DNA from: Limnephilus marmoratus
Taxonomy: Eukaryota > Arthropoda > Insecta > Trichoptera > Limnephilidae
Direction: 5' to 3'
Length of the DNA: 64,000 nt
Assembly: GCA_917880885.1 (NCBI GenBank)
Contig: OU862928.1
Location: forward strand, 8,451,721-8,515,720
The translations under genes and the position numbers were made by a program. Shown here piece by piece: positions 1 through 10,999 of this stretch; the stretch's first letter is position 1; each line of letters begins with the position of its first letter. The notes below the pieces were generated by a model. The model saw only the letters and a program-made list of their open reading frames with translations. It was not told the origin of the DNA and did no database searches.

Positions 1-160
1 ATTTTCATGTAATGGTTATAACCAATTAAAATTTTGCATTATATCATAATAACCATTAGCATAAGAAACTGTTTTGGCTTACCTCATTTTTAACAGCTTC
101 ATTTTTAACATCCTGTATAAAACTGCTGTTTGTTTCTTACAATAAATAAATAAATAAATG
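1..160 (+). repeat. 3' tail of a LINE-like repeat, cut by window edge
   Basis: This segment aligns closely with 62121-62290 and ends in a run of AATA units, the typical 3' terminus of an insect non-LTR retrotransposon. No coding part is visible because the window begins inside the element. Assignment to a LINE is inferred from the tail only. Confidence 0.6.
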
Positions 161-183
161 AGATATGATACGAACTACGCACG

Positions 184-312
184 TTGGAATGTTCTTGTGG
201 TGGTTTTATGTACATTGAAAGAAAAAAGTATGCATATGCTCCGCGGGCCACAAGTAGACACCCAGCGGGCCGCATGCGGCCCGCGGGCCGCGGTTTGGCC
301 ACCCTTGTGTTA
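184..312 (-). mobile_element. hAT-like terminal fragment, GC-rich
   Basis: Read on the minus strand, the segment runs from a GGGTGGCCAA-like start into a GC-rich palindromic block of GCGGGCCGC and GCGGCCCGC (about 267-286), sharply different from the AT-rich flank. Several animal hAT elements start this way. No partner end or target duplication was found, so this is probably a broken end. The open frames here are chance. Confidence 0.4.
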
Positions 313-540
313 GATGTTAATGTCTTATTAAAATTTTTCATTAAATTTTTTGAATTTTTCAACCTCTCTTCTGGAGTTAGGGAAGTCATTTTAAATTATT
401 TACTTTTATTTATTAAAAAATAAATATTATTTTAATTTTTATAACTATCACCATCTATTGGGCAATAGTTGTATTAAAATATTTTCTTTTGCAAATTACG
501 CATGCATTGCCATCTGTTGATGGTAACATGTAAAATTTAT

Positions 541-600
541 CGTAACGCATTCACCAGTTTATCCCCCAAGTCGAGCGCGCGTAAAAAGTTTTACTTCAAT
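541..600 (+). repeat. Fragment of repeat family C
   Basis: The stretch with CACCAGTTTATCCCCCAAG followed by a GAGCGCGCGTAAA block and TTTTACTTCA matches the right end of family C at 10900-10965 and 18260-18320. The left part of the element is missing. Confidence 0.55.
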
Positions 601-659
601 AATTAATTTTCTACGTAATTTAATTGTATGGTTAATATTACCTACACAACTATGTGCAA

Positions 660-1160
660 CCTGTTCTGAGGTAGTTTGTAATCCACCCCTGTACAAAAAG
701 CAAAGAACTTTTCGCAATACCGGATTAATTGAGATTACTTAATAACCGGAAAACTTGTGTGAGTCGTTGGTGAAAGGGAAGGAGGTAGAGACTGGGGGTG
801 GTGTCGGGGGAGGGTAGGAGGGAGAGGGGCGGTGGGAAGAACTTCAAACCTAATTATCTTGCCAACAGATTCCACGTTACTTTTGACTCGCTGAGTTTTG
901 TTGACCAAATTATTGTGTTCTTTGACACCGAGATAGGAGAAGCAAACGAAAGAAGGAGCATTATATTATGAGAAATAATGTTTTTTCTGGATTAAAACTT
1001 ATTATAAAAGTGTTCAAAATACAAGCAATGTTTTAAAAAAACATAAAAATTATTTGAATAGGTATGTACGTATCAATTGCTTCCAATCGTTTGGGGCAAG
1101 TGGTACTATGGCATCCTCAATTGGAAAGAGTCTGGGCACTCTTATTAGTACCATGACGAT
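660..1160. other. No gene seen; purine-rich stretch
   Basis: AT-rich spacer. A G-rich purine tract at about 775-838 is simple sequence. No frame resembles a protein family I recognise. Confidence 0.5.
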
Positions 1161-1800
1161 TCACTATCACGGCACCGTGATGGCAAAAAAGGCAATAAAT
1201 TTACGTCACTTATCGCTATGATGCTTCGGGTCATTCTTACACGTTAAATAATAGCGAGACAAAATATGAGACACACAAAATATGTGTGACTCTTTCCTAC
1301 AACTTCTTACAGCTCAGCTACGGCGACGAAATTGCGTTTCATTTTATTTATACGTGTGACAATGTTGCTGTATGACAATGATTGTTTGTTTCCTTTGGAG
1401 ATGCAGATAAATGTTCACCGTTTGTCTGATTTTTGACGGTTGTTATTAAGTGTGTAAGAAAAAGCTGCAGCATTGAACGTTTAAGAACAAAAGCAAAACC
1501 ATCAGCGCATTGACATTTGACGTTTTAGAATTTTCGGAATGCACTCACACTTCAATATTATCCTTGTAGCTATATCCCAAACCTTTAAAATTATCGTCAC
1601 GGCTTTTATTATTGTAGGGGTCTACGGAGATGTCACGGTGCAGTGTGTGAGAGAGATGTAAGAAAATGATTACTTTTTTCTTTGGAGGAAATAGACTTAC
1701 GTACATTGCATACTTCATCTTTTGAAAGAGCTGCGGCATTATTGTGATAAGGAAAGTATGTTTATTGCCTTTTTTATGCCGTCACGGTGCCGTACTCGGG
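1160..1800. mobile_element. Inverted-arm repeat related to the 22-kb LTR-like element
   Basis: Arms at about 1167-1199 and 1761-1794 are inverted copies built around TCACGGCACCGTGA and GGCAATAAA. Next to the arms, 1200-1290 (minus sense) and 1725-1780 (plus sense) match the outer end of the LTR-like element at 22560-22700, including the TTACAC(G/A)TTAAATAATAG-type block and GAGACACACAAAAT. This may be a rearranged pair of LTR pieces or a fold-back element. No coding sequence. Confidence 0.45.
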
Positions 1801-2099
1801 GATCGTCACGGAAATAATAAAACTACTCACAGACGACATAAAGGGCAATCACCATACGTTTACTACATAATAATGAGACAAACGATACGTATATCATTTT
1901 CTTGTAATCATAAAAAGTAATCGTTTTCTTGAATCTCCCACACTCATATTAAAGAAATAAGATCCCGCGAAACATTGCTGTTGCCGTGCCGCTGGGGCCT
2001 GGGAGCCGAAGTGTTTTATATAAATTAGAAAATATGATTCTCCTGACTTGGAGGAAAATTTGAACTCAGACTTAGTACAGAATTCCATTATTAATCAGA

Positions 2100-3170
2100 G
2101 AAATCAACAAAACACCACTATCGTTATTTGCTTTTCGATTTATTACTTCAATTATTTTCATTTAAATGCTAAATCTTGTCATTTTCCAATACGGTAATTT
2201 CGCGGCAAGGTATAATGTTTATAAATCTGTAATTTTTGAGGGCGTAATGCGACACTAATTGGTGGAAGTAACTTATACCCTCAGTCGGTGAACGCAAATC
2301 CCGTCAAGCAAATTCTCTTCTTGGAAATCAACATCGCTTAATCAAATGAAATTAATTAATTATCTGAGCAAACTGCCTATAGATTTACAGTTCTGTTAAG
2401 GTATAACATTTATGAAGGATGTAAGTTATATGACTTTAATTCTTACTAATTTGTATACTGACTAACAAGTGTGCTAACTAAATGTACTTACCCGATCTTT
2501 GATAGTGTTTAAGCATCATAATAATATATGTACTTTATGTTTGGTCTCGAAGTAATCTATATGTATAAAAATCAAAATATACTTGCTTGGGAGTACATAT
2601 ATATATATATATGTATATATGAGTAAGTATATGAATTATCTATGTATTGCTATATTAAGCATAGAAAATGTTTGAAACTTTCAAAATTTGAGCTATTTAT
2701 CAATTTATTTCTTGAAAGTGATGTTTTTTTATAACATACATAAGTATCAAATGCATGTGTTGGTTGGTTGGTCTTTAGAGGTGAAGATTTCCGTTCGAAA
2801 TGTCGGTTTATTTTTAGGTTATTTTTTGGGCATTAAAAGTAAACTTAATTTTTTTTATTGTATGAACGAGAAAAAGTAGGGCGACAGTTTCCTTCCAAAT
2901 TTATTGAATAAAATGACTGTTTTTTCAATTTTTTTTTTAAATTTTCTACATATTAATTAAATAAAATTACGTGGTATGTTTTTTTTTTAAATTTGTTCGT
3001 GTTTAAAACTTAAAAGATAGTAATTTTTAAACGCTTAAGTATATTTGAAATTCAAAAAATTAAAAGGTAATTTTATATAGTTTCTATAAAGGTATTTGTT
3101 TTTTTACGACAAAATCAAAAATAAGAAATATACAAGACATTCAAAATTCGTTGCAAAAGTTCCAAAATTC
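2100..3170. other. AT-rich spacer with a TA microsatellite
   Basis: A (TA)n run lies at about 2595-2630. The rest is AT-rich with short frames lacking any recognisable protein feature. Confidence 0.5.
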
Positions 3171-3179
3171 GTCCAGAAA

Positions 3180-3530
3180 TCTTATATATAAAAATGAATC
3201 GCTGAATGTGTTGCTAAGCGCACAAGTTTCGAACGACTGCACCAAATTGGATAATTCTTTTTTTGTGTGTTCGTTATTGTCAGGACAAGGTTTTTATAAA
3301 ACTTTCGGTGAGCTTTGGCATTATGAAATTTGTATAAAAAATTGCTATTGGTGGCACGTGTGGTTTGAAAACGGAATGTATGGGAGGGAGGGAGAGATGG
3401 ATGGAGGGGGGGGGGGGAAAGGGGGGGGGGGAGGGTTGGTGGTGAGAGGGAGGGGGAAGGGGGGGAGGTGGAGGAGGTGGAGTGAGAACCCCCCTTACAC
3501 CATGCGAGCGAAGCCACGGGAAAAAGCTAG
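3180..3530 (+). mobile_element. Short non-autonomous Helitron-like element
   Basis: The element begins TC and ends CTAG, with A immediately before (3179) and T immediately after (3531), the signature of Helitron insertion between A and T. The left end contains TATATAAAAATGAATCGCTG and the right end has GCGAGCGAAGCCACGGG before the terminal CTAG, both characteristic of a widespread insect repeat. A G-rich tract fills 3396-3480. No RepHel protein is present. Open frames on both strands are low-complexity artefacts. Confidence 0.6.
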
Positions 3531-4019
3531 TTATAAATAAAACTAGCATACAAATAGCTATACAACCCACTCTGGCTGTGGAAGCGATTTATATTTCGTT
3601 TTTTTTGTTTATATTTCCATGACCAATTATTTGTCATTTTTTAATTAGTAATGTTTTCACATTCACGGTCGTTTATATTGGTATTTGCATAGTATATAGT
3701 AATTAAAAAAAAATCGTGTTCATTTAATTTATCTTGTTACAAAAATTCTAGAAGTATAAAACAAAAAGCCACGAAGTATGCATCAAACAAATAAAATGAA
3801 AGTACTGAAGAGTGATATCGGGCGTTTTTCCCACACGAAGCTTTTTACGAGCTTTAAAGTGAGCTCATAACGAGCGTGGGGGCTCAGTTTGTAGCGGGGC
3901 TGTTGGCGCTAACGATCGGCTAATTCTAAACTTGCTTTAGCAAACGACGCCAAATAGACTGGTAAGTGGAGGTACTTTTATTTAATCAGCAAAAATCTGA
4001 ATGCTTCACCAAAACCTCC

Positions 4020-4590
4020 TTGAATGAACGGTTAAAATTCTCGATTTTGAATTTAGATGTCGCGGGTTCAAATCCCGGCGTAGGCTAAGGCTTTTTTGAA
4101 ATGAAAACTTATTTAGTACCGTTGTGATTTGAAACTCGATGAAACGAAAAAGCGACAAACACATACATCTATAGGATTTAGTCTGCGCGAGAGTGAGATA
4201 GAATAAACGGTCTCCTCTTTGTGCGGTGCTTCATAGCCTCCCTCCTATTACTTTAGTTTTAGTTTAGTTTTCTGAAGGTTTAACTTCTACCCCGTGTGAA
4301 CTGCAAACTTCTAATTTTTAAAGTAAAAACTTATTTAGCACCGTTGTGATATAATTTTGAAACTAGATGAAATGAAAAATAGCGAGACTAAAATGATTAA
4401 AAAACAAACATCTATAGAATTTAGGCTGTGAGAGAATGAGATACTCGATCTTTTTTTTGTGTGGTGCTCCGTAGCCTATCGGTCTCCTCTTTATGCGGTG
4501 GTTCATAGTCTCCCCACTCGTGTCTACTTTAATTTTCTACTTTAGTTTTACTTCTACCGCAGGTGAATTACACAATCTGTTTTTTTTTAA
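4020..4590 (+). repeat. tRNA-like B box followed by two direct copies of repeat D
   Basis: A pol III B-box-like GGGTTCAAATCCCGG lies at 4064-4078. Two direct copies of repeat D follow at about 4100-4316 and 4321-4590. Both contain ACTTATTTAGYACCGTTGTGAT, GGTCTCCTCTTT and CATAG blocks in the same order. Other copies are at 34660-34858 and 36270-36370, both in reverse. The superfamily is unknown. Confidence 0.5.
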
Positions 4591-4945
4591 ATTTGATTTG
4601 TTGAAGTTACGAACGGTGCCGGAACGTGCATCAGAACCAAAATGCATTATTCCGGTCCCGGTGGGCAGAGATTAAGCAAGAAAAAAGTTTTTTTGGGTTG
4701 CTCAAACACAAAAAATATATATGTGCAAAATTCATTGATGGACCTATTTGGAAAATACACAATACCTTACGAACCTTGAAAATATCATCTACCATACTAA
4801 AATATGACACTTTCAGCTGTACCTACCTTGTAAAAATATTATGTTAAACTGGATAGATTTGTTATGTGATGCGTAAATTGCACTTACATCGGTCTATTAT
4901 TTCTTTTTGTTTTGTTTTGTAATGTATTGTAATAATTATAATTTG

Positions 4946-5250
4946 GAAGGCGGGCACGCCGCCGCCCCGCGAACCATTTATTGGTTAACCAACAACGCTG
5001 CCGTAGGTCACCTCAAACGGTTCGACTTAGCCCGGCACACGGGGTGAGGTTTTTTATGTGGCGAATGCATTTGCACACCCTGAGACTGGTCGAGGGAGAC
5101 CTAACCTACACCTCTCCAGCCGGAATCTCTCGACCCATCGCCTTAAACCGCCTTGGGAGGGGTGGATTCATAAATCCGTCACTCCTGAAAATTTCGATTC
5201 CCAGATTCCTACCCACACCTCACATCTTTTTCTTTTCCAGAACTTCCTCT
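4946..5250 (+). repeat. Family B repeat, copy 1 (3' truncated)
   Basis: Starts with GCGGGCACGCCGCCGCC and AACCATTTATTGG, then a TAGGTCACC block, GGGGTGAGGTTTTT, CTCTCCAGCCGGAA and TTCCTCTTATAT, in the order of the fuller copies (for example 63437-63885). The LINE-like 3' tail is missing. Frames at 4981-5322 are chance. Confidence 0.65.
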
Positions 5251-5520
5251 TATATTACTAAAAACGAAAACGTAAACTCGGGGACACGTCGGGATTTTTA
5301 CTCAAGATTACTGCAGATATAAGTATATCGACTTTTGTTATTTAGCCGTATATCCTCTCCGCATACGTTACCAGGGAGGAAGAACAATGTAAATAATCCT
5401 TTGAGGAACATCAAGTGATCACGTGTGTTCGAGGGATAAACTATCCGGGGATCATCTGTCTGTCGGAACAACAGTCAGGGATCAAGAGTTGGGTCTCCGA
5501 TACAAATATTGTAGGCGTGT

Positions 5521-5910
5521 ACCGTGACCGGTAAAAATATTCCAAATAAATGTCCCCAGTTAAAATGTTTCCTAAGAAAATATCCCCGGAAAAAGTTACC
5601 TACCAAAATTTTCCTAGTTAATAGTCGGTTAGGTTTGGTTTAGGAAATGCTGAGTCTGTTGACTGATTGTGCCAATTCAGGATGTTGAGGGACGTACTTG
5701 ACTTACTTTAACTAGTGATTCCCGACATTATTCGGAGTAAAAAAAGTAAAAGAAATTTTGGTCAGGAATCACTGGTTAAAGTATGTCAAGTACATATTTT
5801 TAATTCGGAACGTTTTGACTAAGAACATTATTTCTGGGGACATTTTTACTGGGAACATTTTGACCAGGAACATTTTGACAGGGGACATTGTTAACTAGAA
5901 ACACAGAACC
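5521..5910. mobile_element. Fold-back (inverted-repeat) element
   Basis: The outer part on the left holds spaced TTCC/TCCCC motifs in one orientation and the outer right part holds GGGGACATTTT, GGGAACATTTT and GGAACATTTT in the other. An inner inverted pair, about 28 bp, sits at 5695-5722 and 5765-5792 (TTGACTTACTTTAACTAGTG and its near complement). The whole can fold into one long hairpin. No coding region, and I could not fix a target duplication. Confidence 0.5.
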
Positions 5911-7740
5911 GGCGTGCATACGTGCCCGAATCTAAAAATACTCATCACTTGTGGTGCCATCAAACAAAAACATTTTCAAATACAAAATTGTACAGAAAAC
6001 CAACTTCTTTGTACTTTCTGGGACTTGGAGTCAGTAAATCACGACATCAGTTTTCTTTAACATCGGTGTAGATCGCATTTGTATGGAATTTCAGTTATGC
6101 GGCACACAAGTTATTAAATCATTTCTTTGAGATAATCCTTCATAATGCCAGCTGATCCGCTCTTTATCTTCTAGTCAGTACAAAACACAAAGTAATTATT
6201 TTCTTCCCTTTGAAAACGTTTTCCCATTCTGCAGAAAGGGAAGCCATGTAAGGATGTAAGGATGCTGCCTATCCTCTGCCGCTACTTAATGCTGTACGAT
6301 TAATCATCCCATTGTACGTATTTCATTGTGAGCAAAGCAAATTTTTGATGAAGGGGGCAATACACAATAAACGAAGAATCATCATTTTGGGGAGAGATTT
6401 CCACAGCTTTGGAAATCTGTAAAAGTTGCCTAGGATTGTAGATTTATGGCGCCTAACCTAAAATGAAGAAATTAAATTAATCAGAAAATGAATAATACAG
6501 AATTTAAATGAACCATGATCTCGAAAATCTAATTGAGCTTGAGACTATTGTATATATTATAATAAAGAAAATCACTAGTTTTGACTATCGTACAAATTTG
6601 AATGGAAACAAAAGTTGTCACTGAATTAGTATATTATGGTAATAGATTCATGCTATGTCTCTCTAACACTTGTCTGATATTGTATATTGCCATAAAAAGA
6701 ATGAACAAATAAATATATATGAATTGTTTATTTTGTTTTTGTTTGTTTTTGAATATTTATTTAGATGCATGCAAAATTTTTTCATACATCTGGTAAGAAA
6801 ATATGTACAAATACAATTTAGATATTATAGAGTTACATTTTTACAAACACATTTTAAGAGGGCATTACCAGAGAAAACCGGAAATATAGTCATTTTCAAA
6901 AAAGTTTTTAGACGTATTGACTCTTTTCCACAAAAAATTATAAATGGAGTTCGAAAGATTGTTCTTTTATCTAGCATTCGTATGTAATAAATTTTGCGAA
7001 ATTTTTTTAATTTTTAGTGTAATGAGGTTATTCCATACGTCGTTGGCAGATTTGTTCAATTTTCAAAAAAGTTTTTGTATTATACCACACCCATTTCAAA
7101 TAATAAAATTATGCAGTAAAATAAATCAATACATTATCTAGCAAACACATGTTTTAGAATTTTAATTTTAGTTTCAATAAAATCATTAAAAAATATGTAC
7201 GTACATGTGTTTCTTGGCGAAAATTGGTCCGTTTGTGTATTTATTTGCGCACTTACAAACTAATATATTTCAGATTTTTTTTACATTCTTATTAAATTTA
7301 GACATTATTGAAAAATGATAAATACTTATAATCAAAAAATAACTACAAAAAGTACATTATTTTAATAGTTTTATCATCACGCCTTTCAGCATTTTTGGAT
7401 GAAGGTATAAATTAAAGCTAATTTGAATTGAAATAAATTCGATATTGAGTTATAATTTAAAAACGCGGAGAATAATAATTAATCTTTCTTATTGTAACCG
7501 CCCTGCACGATCGTAAGAACAACTTTCGACGAAATGTGGATTTTCGTCCGCTGGCTGGTTAAACGAGGAAAAAAAAGATTACTATACAAAAATACATTTT
7601 AAGGAAAACAGATACCCATGTGATTAAAATAATATTGGTAAGATTGTTACAAATCAAAAAACATTTCTTCTAACACAGCAAACTTATTTTGAGGCACCAT
7701 TTTAATTCAAATTAATAAAATACTTAGTTTTTACCACTTT
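5910..7740. other. AT-rich spacer, no gene seen
   Basis: Frames at 6670-7141 are AT-driven with no recognisable domain. No clear match to the repeat families elsewhere in the window was seen. Confidence 0.5.
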
Positions 7741-7868
7741 TATTGTTTACAAAAACCAACATGTTTCGTGTGCAACGCTCACTTCTTCAGGGTTTTTATT
7801 ATTATTCAATAAAAATTCTGAAGAAGTGAGCGTTGCTCATGAAACGTGTTGGTTTTTGTAAACAATAA
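7741..7868. ncRNA. Palindrome with two facing hammerhead ribozyme-like motifs
   Basis: The arms are inverted copies. On plus, CTGAAGA (7818-7824) is followed by a stem II hairpin (TGAGC/GCTCA), GAAA (7841-7844) and a tiny stem III. Stem I pairs AAAAATT 7811-7817 with GGTTTTT 7851-7857. On minus, CTGAAGA (7784-7790) leads to GAAA (7764-7767), and stem I pairs 7751-7757 with 7791-7797 over 7 perfect base pairs. Both keep the CTGANGA...GAAA core and a U before the predicted cleavage site. Hammerheads with very short stem III are known from Penelope-like retroelements; activity is not shown here. Confidence 0.5.
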
Positions 7869-7999
7869 AATTGTTTAATAATAATTAGATGAGGCTGATA
7901 ATTGTTGCTTATAATAATTGTTACCCTTTGTGCTATGCATAAAAATCTTTTCTTAAACATTAGTTTATCAATTAAAAATAATAATTACCCATCTTAAGG

Positions 8000-8515
8000 C
8001 GATCCACTAGTTCACTACTGTGCCGTGGACAGTAGTTCTTCGGTGGACGCCATAGGGGTCACTTTGAATAACCGAATTCGTTGACTAGCGGCCGTATTGT
8101 AAAATATCAACGCGAAAATGCATATTTTATTTTATTTTGGGAAGATTGGGTGTAAATATCAACTTTTTTGCGATTATTATAAAATAAACTGAATTTGCCA
8201 CATTACACAATAAAACCATATCCGAAAAGGGATTTATAAATAGGAGAGTTTGGACTTGTAAGTGTGTTTTTTAGACCTTATACTTTATTTTTTTATAGGC
8301 TTATTAAAAGACTTATAAAAAAAATTACCGATATTTTTAAGCGCCAAGGTATGTTCTACACGCAGTATTTAATTGAAGCATCTACAATACTTCTAAGCGA
8401 TCAAATTTTCAAAACAAAAACATATGATTTTGCATTATTTACTATGACTTCATCTTAAACTTAGAAAAAGTAAGAATTTATTTCCTACTATTTCAACAGC
8501 TTGTACATGAATCAT
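8000..8515. other. Spacer before the satellite, no gene seen
   Basis: A small GC-richer patch at 8000-8100 stands in AT-rich sequence. The frame at 8264-8458 has no recognisable feature. Confidence 0.45.
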
Positions 8516-8518
8516 GTA

Positions 8519-10001
8519 ATGTGGATTCCATGATACTCTTCTATCGCATTAGATCTTCAGACACTTTTACAGTTGAAAGAAACATTCGTTCCAGGTTTGC
8601 CAACTAATTGATTTGCTGATGTTATCCCCGTGTACCTGGTGGCTATGTGGCTAATGTGGATTCCATGATACTCTTCTATCGCATTAGATCTTCAGACATT
8701 TTTACAGTTGAAAGAAACATTCGTTCCAGGTTTGCCAACTAATTGATTTGCTGATGTTATCCCCGTGTACCTGGTGGCTATGTGGCTAATGTGGATTCCA
8801 TGATACTCTTCTATCGCATTAGATCTTCAGACATTTTTACAGTTGAAAGAAACATTCGTTCCAGGTTTGCCAACTAATTGATTTGCTGATGTTATCCCCG
8901 TGTACCTGGTGGCTATGTGGCTAATGTGGATTCCATAATACTCTTCTATCGCACTAGATCTTCAGACACTTTTACAGTTGAAAGAAACATTCGTTCCAGG
9001 TTTGCCAACTAATTGATTTGCTGATGTTATCCCCGTGTACCTGGTGGCTATGTGGCTAATGTGGATTCCATGATACTCTTCTATCGCATTAGATCTTCAG
9101 ACATTTTTACAGTTGAAAGAAACATTCGTTCCAGGTTTGCCAACTAATTGATTTGCTGATGTTATCCCCGTGTACCTGGTGGCTATGTGGCTAATGTGGA
9201 TTCCATGATACTCTTCTATCGCATTAGATCTTCAGACATTTTTACAGTTGAAAGAAACATTCGTTCCAGGTTTGCCAACTAATTGATTTGCTGATGTTAT
9301 CCCCGTGTACCTGGTGGCTATGTGGCTAATGTGGATTCCATGATACTCTTCTATCGCACTAGATCTTCAGACACTTTTACAGTTGAAAGAAACATTCGTT
9401 CCAGGTTTGCCAACTAATTGATTTGCTGATGTTATCCCCGTGTACCTGGTGGCTATGTGGCTAATGTGGATTCCATGATACTCTTCTATCGCACTAGATC
9501 TTCAGACACTTTTACAGTTGAAAGAAACATTCGTTCCAGGTTTGCCAACTAATTGATTTGCTGATGTTATCCCCGTGTACCTGGTGGCTATGTGGCTAAT
9601 GTGGATTCCATGATACTCTTCTATCGCACTAGATCTTCAGACACTTTTACAGTTGAAAGAAACATTCGTTCCAGGTTTGCCAACTAATTGATTTGCTGAT
9701 GTTATCCCCGTGTACCTGGTGGCTATGTGGCTAATGTGGATTCCATGATACTCTTCTATCGCACTAGATCTTCAGACACTTTTACAGTTGAAAGAAACAT
9801 TCGTTCCAGGTTTGCCAACTAATTGATTTGCTGATGTTATCCCCGTGTACCTGGTGGCTATGTGGCTAATGTGGATTCCATGATACTCTTCTATCGCACT
9901 AGATCTTCAGACACTTTTACAGTTGAAAGAAACATTCGTTCCAGGTTTGCCAACTAATTGATTTGCTGATGTTATCCCCGTGTACCTGGTGGCTATGTGG
10001 C
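8519..10001. repeat. Satellite array, 135-bp monomer, about 11 units
   Basis: GTGGATTCCA recurs at 8521, 8656, 8791, 8926, 9061, 9196, 9331, 9466, 9601, 9736 and 9871, exactly 135 bp apart. The array ends near 10001 inside the eleventh unit. Units are almost identical. Two variants differ at linked positions: type A has GCATTAG plus ACATTTTT, type B has GCACTAG plus ACACTTTT. Unit order is hybrid, A, A, B, A, A, B, B, B, B, B. There is no conserved open frame and no spacer diversity, so this is a tandem satellite and not a CRISPR array. Confidence 0.97.
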
Positions 10002-10619
10002 GTAATTATTCAGTGGAGTTGCTATTTCTAGCGTACCATAAATCAAATCACTTTAACTAACCATAGGACCGGATTGGCATCACAAATTCTGCATGTACGA
10101 AATTTAAAAAAAATAAATATAAATTTTGAACCAAATTTTAGTTTTCTACGGTCCAGGAAGTCTAGTACGGACGACCGATAAAACCGTATATCAATACGAT
10201 ATTGACTAAATCCGTCATCTATAGTCAGTCATCAATATTTGGGAGCACGTTCAACAATATTGATAAAATATTCCGAACGAAAAAATTAAAATTTCCGGCC
10301 TTACTGAGCGTCGGAAAAGCTGTCAAGGAACAAAACATTTTGAATGATATCGTTCGTTATGCAATATAACTGGCTTATTAATGACTGAAGGTGAACTAAC
10401 GAAGCTCTTAGAATTTAAAGAAATCGTGTAGGTGATCAATTCGAGGAACGAAAGTGGTTGAAATATGTCTAAAAACCGCATTAACTGATTAACTTCCATA
10501 AGTCTCAACAAGACAACAAGTACCATAAGAAGGGCCAATGTAATATTTTATTATATTGTATATATTATTATACAAATAAAAATATATAGTCACGTTATAA
10601 AATACGTACTTTAGAGTAT

Positions 10620-10672
10620 TTTTATAACAGTCCTGATGATGGTACGGAGGTACCGAAACCGGTAGACTATAA
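10620..10672 (+). ncRNA. Hammerhead ribozyme-like motif
   Basis: CTGATGA at 10633-10639 is followed by a 5-bp stem II (GGTAC 10641-10645 with GTACC 10650-10654), then GAAA 10655-10658. A loopless CC/GG stem III leads to TA as the putative cleavage dinucleotide. Stem I begins AGTC 10629-10632 with GACT 10665-10668. All conserved core nucleotides of a type I hammerhead appear present. The minimal stem III is typical of Penelope-like and retrozyme hammerheads. Cleavage is not demonstrated. Confidence 0.55.
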
Positions 10673-10694
10673 GAGTTCGATAAAGTGACTTAAA

Positions 10695-10970
10695 ACAAAA
10701 AAAAACGAGTGTGCTTTTGACCGCGCGACTGAAGTAAAACTTCACTAAATTATATCTCCAACTCAACTTCCAACAATCGTTCGTCTCGCCCGATCACACT
10801 TTTCATAACGCTCTCGTCACGCATTCACCAGCTTACTCCCTAAGTCAAGCGTGCGTAAAGCCCCGAGCGTTCACCTCGCCCGATCACACTTTTCGTAACG
10901 CTCTCGTCACGCATTCACCAGCTTACTCCCCAAGTCAAGCGTGCGAAAAGAAGTTTTATTTAAAAAAAAA
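10695..10970 (+). repeat. Repeat family C, copy with internal duplication
   Basis: Begins ACGAGTGTGCTTTTGACC and CTGAAGTAAAACTT, ends CAAGCGTGC and GAAGTTTTATT. The inner block CGATCACACTTTTC.TAACGCTC with CACCAGCTTACTCCC occurs twice, about 75-80 bp apart. The ends carry a short inverted motif (GAAGTAAAACTT and AAGTTTTA). Related copies are at 17910-18325 and 58735-59265. Class is unknown. Confidence 0.6.
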
Positions 10971-10999
10971 AAATTGTGTATCGATGTCTTATTTAGGAA

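Noticed and set aside
3151..3570. Glycine- or proline-rich frames
   Set aside because: They arise from the G-rich tract of a non-autonomous Helitron-like element.
6670..7141. Frames of 105 and 65 codons in AT-rich DNA
   Set aside because: F/I/K/N-rich text expected of AT-rich DNA, no domain, no supporting signals.
8519..10001. Regular repeats resembling a CRISPR array
   Set aside because: The whole 135-bp unit is repeated without variable spacers, and the setting is an insect-like nuclear genome. It is a satellite.
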